64,000 nt of DNA from Stomorhina lunata. Lineage: Eukaryota; Arthropoda; Insecta; Diptera; Rhiniidae. Positions 37,176-48,506 of the stretch are shown one piece after another. Both the position numbers and the translations under genes were made by a program. A model generated the notes under the pieces. That model saw nothing but the letters and a program-made list of their open reading frames with translations. It was not told where the DNA came from and searched no databases. The DNA is taken from assembly GCA_933228675.1 (NCBI GenBank), contig OW121743.1:65235540-65299539 (forward strand), written 5' to 3'. Position 1 is the stretch's first letter. Every line of letters starts with the position of its first letter.

Positions 37176-38135
37176 ACGAACCATGTATTTTGTTGCTATA
37201 AATTGGATTTTGATTTCTTTCTTGCCTATTTTGTTTTTGTCCTTTCTTTAACAAAGCGGCACCAACCAACTCTGTTAACATCCAAATTCCAACTGAATGA
37301 TTTTAATACTCATGTTTACGAATTTTATTAATGATCGTGGTATTTACGAAAATTAAAAAAATTCATCGGCTGCTGGTAGTATGGGCTGCCTGCTCCTGGT
37401 TATAATGTATGTATTTTTAAGAAATTTATATGGATTTTCTTGTTCCAGTTCCTTTCTCAACAATTTAAACTCAAATATCTTTTCCGTTAAACGGTGTAGT
37501 TTGAATAATAAATTCAAATATTTCTAAAAGCATGACAGCCTATTTAAAATTTTGAATAGAAGCTGTCAAGTTTTATTCATGTTATCTACAAAACAAAGGC
37601 TAACTAAAGAATTCCTTTGTTTAATAACTTTCAAATATTTGTTGATATCTTTTCATGAATTATAGATAAATAAAACAAAACTTCTTTTGAAAATTAGTTT
37701 TATTAAACATTTAATTGTACTAAAAAAATTTCATTATTATTTAAATTTTTAATAGTTTAACACCTAAACTATAACATAAATTGGAACAATTTTTTAAATA
37801 AATATTTTTATTTTTTAATTTATGAATTCAATTTTTGTTTATTTATTTCGGAAGCATTCAATATACTCGTATGTTTGAATAGCAACAAAAGAAAAGTGCA
37901 TTTAATAAATGAATTTTCGAATAAATGAATCGACCTTGACATTGTGCGCTTTGAAAAACTGTTTAACAAAGTTTAATTAAAGTTATTGTGCTACTTTTGT
38001 TTAAAATATAACAAAACCTAATTTGAACAAACAAAAAGTTTTCAAAATCTTTTATAAAAAATGATTTTTTATGTTAAGAGAATTTGTGAAGTTATTTATG
38101 GGGTACAAACTGTTATACCCAATTTTTTCTGTATA
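37176..38135. other. AT-rich stretch between two satellites
   Basis: No exon, RNA or bounded element recognised. Confidence 0.45.
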
Positions 38136-39112
38136 AAACCCAACTGTTATACTGCCAGTTATTTATAGAAAACTAGTAGTTAAATTTAAAGTTTTCTAAA
38201 GAAAACCTTATATGTACTGTACAACAAGTTGTCTTTAGAAAAGGAACTGTTATACTGAGAGATATCAATAGAAAAAAACTAAAAAATATTCTTCAGGCCC
38301 AGAATTTATTAAAGAAGCAACCGTTATACAGAAATTTGTTCATAGAAAACCAACTGTTATACGAGTATAGCCAACTGTTATTCAGAAAGTTTTCTGATAG
38401 AGAATAACTGTTATACAGAAAGTTTTCTATAGAAAGCCAGCTGTTGTACAGAATGTTTCTATAGAAAATCAACTGTTGCACAAAAAGTTTTCTATAGAAA
38501 ACCAACTGTTATACAGAAAGTTTTCAATAGAAAACCAACTGTTATACAGAAAGTTTACTATAGAAAACAATTACAGAAAATCTTCAGTAGGAAACCAAAT
38601 ATTATAAAGAAAGTTTTCTCTAGAAAACCAACTGTTATACAGAAAGTTTTCTATAGAAAATCAACTGGTATACATAAAGTTTTCTTTAGAAAACCAAACT
38701 CTTATACAGAAGTTTTCTATAGAAAAACAACTATTATTCAGAAAGTTTTATATACAAAACCAACTGTTATACAGAAAGTTTTCCGTAGAAACCCAACTGT
38801 TATACTGAAAGTTGTATATAGAAAAGCAACTGTTACACTGAAAGTTTTCTATGGAAAATCAACTGTTATACTAAAAGTTTTCTATAGGAAACCAATTTTT
38901 ATACAGAAAATTTTCTATATAAAATCAATTGTTATACAGAAAGTTTTCTATAGAAAGCCGACTGTTATACAGAAAGTTTTCTATAGAAAGTCAACTGTAA
39001 TATAGAAAGTTTTCTTAATAAAACCAACTGTTACACAAATAATTTTCTATAAAAAACCAACCGTTACACTGAAAATTTTCTATAGAAAACCAAGTATTGT
39101 ACACTTTCTTAT
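38136..39112. repeat. 33-bp satellite (ACCAACTGTTATACAGAAAG core)
   Basis: About 29 diverged tandem copies of a 33-bp unit: ACCAACTGTTATACAGAAAG followed by TTTTCTATAGAAA. Copies differ by substitutions and 1-3 bp indels, so the array looks older than the satellite in the P450 intron. The TTTTCTATAGAAA half is shared with the neighbouring 33-37 kb array. Confidence 0.93.
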
Positions 39113-39465
39113 AGAAACATATCTTTTTAGAGTAGCGGTATCTGCACAACATTTCTTATCTCATAAAAAAATATGGATTTTGGGAAGTTGTGAGGTTTAT
39201 GGAGTAAAAAAAAAACACAAAATTGGGCAATGACCCGGTTACGTTATATCTCCTAAATTAAAAGAGATAGAATATTAAATCAAATTACAATAGAATAAAG
39301 TGTTAAGTGATTGACACTTTTTCGATTAAATAGGTAAAAGGAGAGTTACCTCAAATGTAGTAACAGAATATTGATACCGCATAAAAAATTCGCACAAAAA
39401 CAGGTTCCAGTTTATATAGAAAGTTTTGAAAATGTAGAAACAATTATATACAAGTAAGAAAATAT

Positions 39466-39528
39466 TATAGTCGATCCAGTCCGCCCATATGATACCCTTC
39501 ATCACTCAGGTCAAATGTCTTTTATTTT
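39466..39528 (-). repeat. Dispersed GGTCGG repeat fragment, reverse copy
   Basis: Reverse counterpart of 32571-32625 (ATAGTCGATCCAGTCC, CATATGATACCCTTCATCAC, TCAGGTCAAATGTC). The last part, GTCAAATGTC, is then duplicated several times up to about 39570. Confidence 0.55.
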
Positions 39529-39607
39529 TCATGCAGGTCAAATGTCAAATGTCAAAGGTCAAATGTCTTTTATTTTTCATGCATATTGACTTGTATTTGC
39601 CCAATTT

Positions 39608-40990
39608 GTATACCCACCATCAAAAATAATGGGGGGTATATTGAGATTGTCATTCCGTTTGCAATTTCCTTAATATTGGATCTAAAACCAAAATCGATAT
39701 ATATTCTGAATCCTTATGAAATTCTAAGGCGATTGAGCTAATAAAAAACTGTAATAGCTATGAACCGACTATGAACAAATAAAATATTTTTAATGTGTTT
39801 AAGCCAATAACTGCCTTAATAGATTTCTATCCTCCGATTTTTATTACAAGAGATATTCTTTTATAAAAAAAGCAGTTTTCCAATAAAAAATATTTTAAAA
39901 AACAATTATTTCATAATCGGTATTGAATATAGGTTCACGATATAGAAGTTTTATATAAGCTCTAGGCAGCATATAAAATTTCATCAAAATCGGTTCACAT
40001 TTAGCCTTAGCTCCCAAACAAAACAGCCTAAATTTCACCTAAAATACACTTAAATGCCAATAAATCTAAAACTTTAAGAGATATAACAGCTAAATTTAGC
40101 ACAAGGAAGTCTTATGTCAATGCCACCTAGTGTGCAAAATTTTGTCATAATCGGTCAGCATTAGACCATAGCTCCCATATAAAAAACTTACGGAAACACA
40201 AAATTACAAAAAGAAAAGGGGGTTTATGTCCGTCTGTCCGTCAGATAAAACCGCCATAGCTCCTTAACTCCAAAAACTAGAGAGATACAATTTTACAAAA
40301 GTATTTTAGATGTGTTATGGAACTGAAAATAGGTGAAATCGGTTCACATTTAGTTAGAGCTCCCATATAACCCTGCCCCCAGAATCACATTTATGCTGAT
40401 AAATTAAATACAATTGTAATAGCAATGACAACTAAATTTAGAACAGAGAAGTTATATGCTACTTTTGGTCAGTATTTAAAATTTTATAGGAATCGGTCCA
40501 TATTTGAGCATAGCTTTCATATAAAAACCACTAAAATGCCACAAACGCCAGTTAAAAGCTATTAAATTATAAACTGTGACAGCTATGGCCACTAAATTTT
40601 GCACAAATAAACTTTATATAAATACCAGCCAGATGCATTAGAAACTTCTAATAAAATATATGGACCTGCCGTATTACTATCAACGTGTTTGTCCTAACTA
40701 TTAAGAACATCGAAAAGTATTTAACAGGTTATTAATGTAAAACTATACCCGGTTTTGAGACTAAATTTTGTGCAAAGTAAATAGTAGGGAAACCACTTAG
40801 ATACTTTTAAATCTTGAACTTTGAAGCTGCTGCAACCGAATTAAGTAAAAATATTTTACCAACTAGCGTAACAATTTTTTTCGAATTCGGTCCACATTTT
40901 GAATTAGCTGCACCCTCGTAAATACATATACATGAGATATGTTTCTTAATTTAACACAACTTGATGGTGGGTATATAAGATTCGGCTCAG
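39608..40990 (+). repeat. TACCCACCATCAA-ended dispersed repeat, most complete copy
   Basis: About 1.38 kb from TATACCCACCATCAAAAATA to TTGATGGTGGGTATATAAG, followed by an ATTCGGCTCAGCCGAG hairpin-like end. The 13-bp termini are inverted repeats. The interior carries the GACCATAGCTCCCATATAA, CACAATCGG-like and TTAGTTAGAGCTCCC blocks seen in the 14-17 kb copy. Hairpins near the 3' end are also a Helitron trait, but no CTRR end or coding region was seen, so classification stays open. Confidence 0.75.
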
Positions 40991-41953
40991 CCGAGTATAC
41001 AAACTTGTTTTAACTTTAATTACACTTTACTTTAATTAAATTTTTGGAGTGAACATATTATTGCTCTAATAGGTTCGATTTAGATTGTTACTTCGAAATT
41101 TTTCAAATACCAAAAATATCCTCTTGAGATCTGAAATTTTATATTAATCACAATTACCACAAAAATATTTCAAATCATTAAAATGTGTATGCAAATAAAA
41201 GTTTTCAAAATATTAACTTTTGTTTTTTTAAAAAATATAAAACATCGATTAATAATTTACGTATAACTTTAAAACCAACATCAATAATTTTTCACTAGAG
41301 ATCATGATCATCTAAAACCAAAGGTCAGATTTGGTGGAACACATCAATAAAGTCATAATAGAGAGCCAAAAAACAAAAATCAATAATTAATAATAGATTT
41401 TTATAATTTAATAAAAGCTTCTGTATAACAAATTAATCAAACATTTACAAAAATGTAGACAATATTTTTTTCTTCTTTTTTGAAGATGCAGAAATTTTGA
41501 AATGAAAAAGCGAAATTTAAAAAAAAAAACGTATAAGGGTTTTTTTATAAATTTGGTTTACAATTTCGCGCCAGCTTGAAAAAAATAATAATCGCATAAA
41601 GTTCATCAAATTTAATTTGCAAAACATAAAAAATTAGAAAAAACAAAGCGAAAAATTAAAAAATTGGGATAAATCAAAGGTGATGATCAATCAACTGCAA
41701 AGATCTGGAGCACACACATGCCACAATCGTTGGTTTCAGCGATGAGTTTTTAACAAGTCTCTGAGAGCTGCACAGATGACAGACAGTTTGTCTAAAAGTC
41801 TAACATATACTCACTCGTTTATACTACTGGCCCATTCACACAGATACTCTCTCACACTAATACCATCAGTCATAACCGATCATTATGTTATTGATTTTGT
41901 GAATGAAACTTCTTTGAAATTTATTTGATTTTCTTAAAAATATATTAGTTTAG
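40991..41953. other. Upstream region of the YLPP-repeat gene
   Basis: AT-rich to about 41690, then a less AT-rich 250 bp (41690-41890) just before the promoter, with TCTGAGAGCTGCACAGATGA and CA-rich runs. It may contain the gene's control elements; no specific binding site is claimed. Confidence 0.35.
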
Positions 41954-41990
41954 TATAAATTTGTGGATAGGTCAGTTTGAGTTATCATTG
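41954..41990 (+). promoter_or_regulatory. TATA box and initiator of the YLPP-repeat gene
   Basis: TATAAAT at 41954 and an initiator-like TTATCATTG with its A at 41987 are 33 nt apart, the same spacing as in the glycine-rich gene. Inferred 5' UTR about 44 nt to the ATG at 42031. Confidence 0.65.
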
Positions 41991-42030
41991 CATGTTGGAC
42001 ATTTGAAACATACGCACGACCAACATCAAA

Positions 42031-45000
42031 ATGAAGGTAAGTTCAAAATTAATATAAACTAATATCAACGCCAAAACCGAGCACCTGTGGATTACCGCTC
42101 GTACATCATCAAGGATTACTAACATTTATTCAAATTAACAATTACCTGACATATTCTTCACTTTTTGTTGTGCACAAATTCTCTTTTTAGCTCTTAAGTC
42201 CATTTGTTGGATTTTTACTAGTGGCTCTATGGCTGCCCTATACCACAGCCGATATTTCCTTGAGTTTAAGAAACAAACGACAATATTTACCGCCACCCAT
42301 TCAAGAATTGCCCATTTCACAAGAAAATCATCATCAGCATCAAGAACAAACGAAATTTGAAGAGAACAATTATGGCAATTCCGGTTATCAAATCTTCGAG
42401 GTACATAATCATTTTGAGTCGGGCAATGGCGGAGCCAAACAGCCTTTAGCTGCCTCAAATGCTCAAGCTAGCACTGAAGAGATTCGTATTCAACATATTA
42501 ATGCTCCCACCGATTTTCCAGTTGATGATCCCAATTTGGAGGCTTCTTATTTGAGCTTAGCCGCCGGCCAAGAGGAAAACATTCAACCCATTATTGTCAA
42601 GCATGAAACCAAAAATGTTCAGACAACTCCACAAAATATTCCCATACCTTTTCCCTCCAATTTCCGTCATACTTTCCCAGAAAAACCGAATAGACAAGAA
42701 ACTGTCAGGGCCTTAAACACTAAGCCTCAGTTATTCCAATCAAATCAGCAAACCGTTCGTAATTCGGGTTTTAAATCTACAAAATCTGCTGTAGGAGGCC
42801 ACACACATCAGACATTTAAAGGACAAGATTATTTGCCGCCCCAGACCAGAAATACCAATATTGTAGCCAGCTTTAAGGCTCCCGACTATTTACCGCCCCA
42901 ACAACAAATTTCTTCGCCAGCACAAAAGAGCTTTGAACAAAAGTCTGCCTTCAAGTCACAAAAGAACTTCATATCAAATGCTCATTTCAAGGGTCCCGCT
43001 TATCTGCCACCTCAACGTTACGCTTCAGCGCAGTTGTCTTCCCAGAAACAAACAGCTGTTCAATCCACAAATAGTGCTGGCTTAAAGAACCCTTTTAAGG
43101 GCCCCGATTACTTACCACCTCCTCTTCAACAGGACTCAGCTCAATCAGAACAAAGCTTTGCCGATTTCAAGGGTCCCGATTACTTGCCACCTGTACATCA
43201 AGGCTCAGCTCAATCCCAGCAAAGCTTTTCAACTAATAGCGACTTTAAGGCTCCCGATTATTTGCCACCTCCTCAACATGGCTCTGCCCAATCTGAACAA
43301 AGCTTTTCGGGTCCCGATTATTTGCCACCTCAAAAACAGTCATACAGTGGAAATACCTATAAAGGTCCTGATTATTTACCTCCAGTTCAAGGCAACTCTG
43401 TCCAGCAAAACTCTAACTTTAAAGGTCCCGATTACTTGCCTCCCCTACAGCAACAAGCTCAAGAAAATGTACAATTTAAGGGTCCCGATTACTTGCCTCC
43501 CCAACAGCAACAAACTCAACAGAATGCACCATTTAAGGGTCCCGATTACTTGCCTCCCCAACAGCAACAAACTCAAGAAAATGCACAATTTAAGGGTCCC
43601 GATTACTTGCCCCCTCAAAGCTATCAAGTAACTGAGCTTCAGGACGGTCATGATTTGCCTTTGGGCTATGACTTCCAGAGACCACCAAATGCCGAACAAG
43701 CTATTGAGGAATTACATAAGCTTCCCGAACAATCCGTAGAATATCAAGAGGCAAATGTTCAGGCACAAATCCTGGTTGAGGATCAGGCGAACCAACCTAA
43801 AACTAATGGTTATTTACCACCCGGCTATGACACTCAAAAGCCCGAAAATTCTGAACAGTCCACAACTTATGGACAACCTTTCAGGGCTTCCCAATATTTA
43901 CCTTCCGGTTATGAGTTTCAAAAACCCGAAAATGCCGAGGAAGCCATAAAGGAACTGCACACTTTGGATGATCAAACTCAGTCGCAGCAACAAACTAGTC
44001 AATCTTCTGGTGGTTATTTGCCTCCAGGTTATGGTTTTCAAAAGCCTTCCAACTCTGAACAAGCCATAGCCGAATTACATGGCCAACAAAATTCTTACAA
44101 TCAACAACAGACACTTACGCAAGTTTTACAAAATCAACAACCTCAGACATTTCAAGGATCGCAAGTTGAGTCTCAACGCCAAGCTAAACAAATCTCATTT
44201 CAGCAAACAAGTCAACCTGCTCTAGAAGCCTTCAGAGGTCCAGAATATTTGCCACCTACTACCTCAATTAAACAAATTAGCAAAGCTTATAAGGGTCCTG
44301 ACTATTTGCCCCCTGTAGCTTCTAGTCCTTCGGTAAATCAACAAACTGCTCCCCAGGTTTTCCAAGCTCCGGATTATTTGCCTCCATCAACTTCTGTACC
44401 ATCGATTCAACAACCTTTTAAGGGTCCCGATTATTTACCTCCCGCAACTACTAGTCATTCGACTCCTCAAGTTTTCCAAGCTCCCGATTATTTACCACCT
44501 GCTACTAATGTTCAGCCTTCAGTAAGCCATCAAGTATTTCAAGGGCCCAATTATTTGCCCCCAGTATCTGCTGGTCAATCTGTAAGCAACCAAGGCCACC
44601 AACAGTCGTCTCAAGGGTCCGCTTTTCTAAATGTTCCTCATGTAATTCAGGCTGGAAATAGTCAACAAACTCAATTTCAGGCTCCCGATTATCTGCCCCC
44701 TACTCCTGCTACTTACTCTCAAGCCTTCCAACCCACTTTCATGTATCCTTTAAGCAGTTTTATGACAAAGCTCCAGCCAAGTGTACGTTATGGCAGTTCT
44801 AGGAAACCTTTTGCTGAATATGGTTTACCTACAGCTCAGACACCTACAATTTCGACTAAAATTGCTGTATCACCCATGTACCGTGAGCCAACTTCCCGGC
44901 CGCCATTCTATGCCCCAGCAATGTCTTATGCCAACAGTCAAACTTATAGCTCGTCGGCACATAATCAATATCAAAGTTCTTTCAATCAGCAAACTCGTCA

Positions 45001-45403
45001 GGTTTTACGAAACCTTATGCCTGAGGACTTACGCCAAGGGGCACGTCAAGCAGCTCCCGTAGCCCCTGTTCAAACTTCTAAGCCAGTTTCCCCCAAAATA
45101 CGCACAGTTCAAATTGTAAATCCCAATGCTGTCAAAACTTTAAAGGTTTTGGAATCTTTGGATCATGCTGGCGTTAAAACCATTGAAATTTTGGGTCCCA
45201 CCCATGAACAACCCACGGGTGAACATCGTGTCATTAAGGTTGTAAACGGAGGTACTGAACAAAGCGTCAAAATCTTCAATGATCAACAAGATGTTGCCAC
45301 ATCCAATTCAAATGGTCAAACTCAAAATAATGGCTATTTACCACCTAGACATAGGCGGAATTCTCACAACCGATCAAAGGCGAAGGGATCTGAACGTATG
45401 TAA
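42031..45403 (+). CDS. Secreted PDYLPP-repeat protein, two exons
   Basis: Exon 1 (42031-42036) encodes Met-Lys before donor GTAAGT. Exon 2 (42191-45403) follows acceptor CTCTTTTTAG in phase 0, giving about 1072 residues. Residues 1-22 form a signal peptide (MKLLSPFVGFLLVALWLPYT, then TA). Residues about 23-210 are Gln/Asn-rich. About 12 (G/A)PDYLPP motifs follow (about 212-477), including 57-bp near-identical units. Then come GY(D/E)FQKP..NAEQAI(E/K)ELH modules (about 486-632), about seven more YLPP motifs (684-839), and a non-repetitive C-terminal part (about 966-1036: IRTVQIVNPNAVKTLKVLES, GVKTIEILGP, HRVIKVVNGG). It ends in a basic tail. No cysteine is seen. YLP-type repeats and a secreted, Gln/Pro-rich make-up suggest an insect cuticle, eggshell or other extracellular-matrix protein. 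The exact orthologue was not recognised. Confidence 0.9.
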
Positions 45404-45815
45404 ACAGGGAAAACAATCACCCATACCCGGAGGGTAAAACAGTGCTTCGTTTTTAGTAGCACATTGTACTGATTAGTATTTATCATTCATTATTTTTATC
45501 CATTACGATCATTGATCATATCAGTTCATCATATCAAACACGATCAGTTGGCTTGACATTAATAATTTTATGACATGACGATGCTCATGATATTTTTTTT
45601 AAACTGATCATGATTTCTTCTTTAAAAATCGTCTAAGACTCTGTTAAATTAGTTTTTAAGTCGAATTGTTATATTATTCTCTTATCATTTGTTGCCATTT
45701 TCTTGTTAGTATAATTTTTTATGTTAATTAGTTATAAATTTTGTTATCAATTTGTAGACAAATTAAAAAAATCATCATTTAGGTTTTGCATTTTACATGT
45801 GTCTTTTTTTTAACG

Positions 45816-45821
45816 AATAAA
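45816..45821 (+). terminator. Polyadenylation signal of the YLPP-repeat gene
   Basis: AATAAA 413 nt after the stop codon, followed by a T-rich stretch. No canonical AATAAA was noticed nearer to the stop. Confidence 0.5.
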
Positions 45822-46325
45822 TTTACATATGTTTTTAATTTCATATTTAATTGAGGCTGAGTTTTGCAATTATTTTGGGTTGGTTGGTTTCAAAATTTTA
45901 ATATCTTGGAAATAAATCAGTAACTGGTTTTTAATGATTTTATTCGATTAGTCGTAAAATTATGCGAAGTAATAAATTAAACGCATGCACATCTTTATAT
46001 GCAAATGGTCGAAGAAGGCTTTTGCCAAAAGACCTAAAGGTTATTCATGTTTCGGATATTTGTCATCTTTGGGTTGAATCAATAAAACATTAGTTTGTCA
46101 AAGGTCTTGTATACACATTTTTAAAGAAAGGTACAATTTTGAAGAATTTCAAGGTCACGAATTTATTAATATAAGGTCATAAAGAATCAACTGATTATAT
46201 ACATATTTATACTAATCTTGTGGGGAGATGACCTTTAATTTTGCAGTTAAAGAAGTCAAACGATACAAGCATATATTTTAAGATTCATTCTTTGTTTGTT
46301 AGTGCAAAAATTTTACAATATTAAA

Positions 46326-46360
46326 GTCAATTTACATATAATATGTATATGTAAATTGAC
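46326..46360. repeat. Perfect 15-bp palindrome (GTCAATTTACATATA)
   Basis: GTCAATTTACATATA and its exact reverse complement are separated by about 5 nt. AT-rich cruciform candidate; function unknown. Confidence 0.7.
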
Positions 46361-46465
46361 TATTTATATTTGCTTTGTAATTCAACGAAATTTGAACTTA
46401 TCATAAACAAAATCATAAAATTTAGCCATGGTCCATGTCACGAGGTTTCCTTTTATAATTGCCAA

Positions 46466-46745
46466 CACCATCTGTTTGGTGTTTAACTTTTTGGTAAAAT
46501 TTACGCACTTTATTAAGCCTCCAATACCAATCTTCCTTCATTTATCTCGAGATCTTTCTAAAGTTCGACGCGTAGCTACTGACTGCAGAGTTTCCCTATA
46601 AACTGTATTTTTTTAGAAGTGGCTTGGCGGCAATCCTCGTCATACCAAGAGTTTTTAGAAACTTAGTCTTAACGGAGTTAGTAATATGTTGTCGTAGCGT
46701 GCAGATGTCGTAGGTACTGGCTCCAACGATATTTTTCAGAGTAGC
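46466..46745 (-). pseudogene. LINE relic (region after the endonuclease)
   Basis: Minus-strand translation gives KNSWYDEDCRQATSKK followed, after stops, by RVEL, RDK-like basic residues. This resembles the W(F/Y)DEEC...-basic linker found between endonuclease and reverse transcriptase in several LINE clades. Only this short piece is recognisable and it is interrupted. Confidence 0.4.
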
Positions 46746-46812
46746 TTAATAGTTAACAACATTTATCTTTAGTTTTTTTTAAAGATCGAATTAAAAGAAT
46801 CGTTATAGATGA

Positions 46813-47065
46813 AGCCGCTGAACCGCCATGGTATAGCAGGTTAGTCATCTGCCTAGCATAGCAGAGGTCCCAAGTTCGATCCCCGGACATACTCACATGA
46901 AAAAAAATAAAATTTTCAAAAAAGCGGCGGTTCACCTCATAACCCAGCTAGCCACTGGTTATTGAGTTTTAGGCTATATTAAAACGTAGGTCCCTTTAAA
47001 TGAGTCTAAAATAAATAGAGTCGGATGAAGCTCATTGTCTGAGATAAGTACCCCTCGTTCCAATT
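46813..47065 (+). repeat. tRNA-derived SINE (plus copy)
   Basis: The head has an A-box-like TGGTATAGCAGG (46829-46840) and a B box GTTCGATCCC (46874-46883), about 45 bp apart as in tRNA genes. The body has GCGGCGGTTCACCTCATAAC, CCACTGGTTATTGAGTTT, AACGTAGGTCCCTTT and a tail with TGTCTGAGATAAGTACCCC. Compared with the 48-kb copy it lacks about 40 bp containing CCGTTCGGAGCCGG. It is likely transcribed by RNA polymerase III or was once; its LINE partner is unknown. Confidence 0.85.
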
Positions 47066-47127
47066 TTTGGAGTTAAAAAAATTAAAATAAAAAAAAAATA
47101 ATCGCACACAAAATATTTTTTGGGGTT

Positions 47128-47177
47128 TTATTAATTCGAACGGAATTGACATTAACTAAAATTCCGTTCGAATTAAT
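47128..47177. repeat. Perfect 18-bp palindrome (ATTAATTCGAACGGAATT)
   Basis: The arms are exact reverse complements with a loop of about 12 nt. It directly follows the SINE. No superfamily signature. Confidence 0.7.
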
Positions 47178-47910
47178 GATTTTACTCGATGAAATTATGT
47201 AACTGAACAAAAAAAAAAATATTTTTTTTTAACTGCGATTTTCGCTAAATTCGGCAAAATGTGAGTCTTAGTGAAATTCTGCTGCCTTAACTTATGTACA
47301 AGAATAATTTATAGCAATTTTTTATTTAAATATAAGTTTTAATAGGTTAATATCTTTTTTGGTGCGCTTCAGATCTAAGGTAAAGCTTTTTGCAAGAATA
47401 ATTTTAAGACTATTCCTGATCCATTTGGTGGTAAATTCCCAATGTGCTTCAGTAAAATGTTTTTAGATAATGCCTTCGCGTTCTCAGCTAATAAAGAGAC
47501 TTTTGACAAACTTTTGATGCAAATTGGTCCTAAATGACATCGATTTCATGCCTTATATGATTTTGTCTCAGTTTGCTATCTAAAACCGTTAAAAAAATAT
47601 GCACTTTTCTGCACGATTTTCAAAATCTTCATAAAAGGATTCATCCCCTATGTGTAGTGTCTATTTCGTAGAACAAAGACTTGGGTCCAAATGTTAAAAC
47701 AATTGCAGAAGAAGACGAAATATGAAGAAAAACTTCAATCGATTTTTTAACGTTTTTTTTTTTTTTTTTTAATTTGCATCCCAATTACTCTTAGAAGAGC
47801 AAACTTGCGCTTCCAAGATATTATGTTCAGTATACCTGAAGTTTTGCGAGTTCAAAAATTAGATTTTCCGAACTCCTAAGGGTACAAAAATTATATATAT
47901 ATATATAATT

Positions 47911-48205
47911 CCCCGACAACATTCCAATTGGAACAAGGGGTACTTCTCTCAGACAATGAGCTGCATCCGTTTCTATTTTTAGACTCATTGAAAGGGACCT
48001 ACGTTTTAACGCCGGCTCCGAACGGCAAATGCATTAGTTAGAGAAGTTTTACATAGCTTAATACTCAATAACCAGTGGCTAGCTGAGTTATGAGGTGAAC
48101 CGCCGCTTTTTTGAAAATTTATTTTTTCAAGTGAGTCTGGCCAGGGATCGAACTTGGGCCTCTGGTATGCTAGGCGGATGACTAACCTGCTATACCACGG
48201 CGGAT
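47911..48205 (-). repeat. tRNA-derived SINE (minus copy, fullest)
   Basis: The head on the minus strand reads CCGCCGTGGTATAGCAGG, with a B box AGTTCGATCCC (complement at 48144-48154). The body includes the GCCGTTCGGAGCCGGCGTTA block missing from the 46.8-kb copy, and the tail ends CAATTGGAATGTTGTCGGGG. A TA microsatellite (47898-47912) abuts the 3' end. A CDS-like frame here is only translated SINE. Confidence 0.85.
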
Positions 48206-48506
48206 CACAAAAATTATTCGATTTAAAAGTCGGTTTCAAAGGAATAAAAACTATTTGATTTTTGTCCATATAAAAAAATGTATGTAGTTAATAAGGTACC
48301 CATTATTAATCATAGCAGAAATCGCTAATTAATAAAATGTGTATTTAGGCCTAGTATGATCAGATTGCGTGAGACAACAAAAACAATTTCCAGGGCATTT
48401 ATATCCATTGCTATAATAGGGCATAGGGTAATATAAGTCTGTGCAGATGCACGTAATGCATAGAAATATTAGTCTGAGTTTGATAGCAAAATTGTTAAAT
48501 TTTTTA

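Larger units (their letters stand above)
45404..46465. other. 3' flank of the YLPP-repeat gene, no further gene
   Basis: Contains repeated GATCAT-type motifs (45510-45620), the probable polyadenylation signal at 45816 and a palindrome at about 46326-46360. No open frame with family resemblance. Confidence 0.4.

Noticed and set aside
43158..43699. Alternative frames inside the YLPP exon on both strands
   Set aside because: Shadows of the repeated coding sequence.
46829..46883. A functional tRNA gene
   Set aside because: A and B boxes are present but the acceptor stem and anticodon arm do not close, and the same head recurs with a common body: a SINE.
46753..46935. Open frame across the SINE head
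   Set aside because: Translated SINE sequence on the opposite strand.
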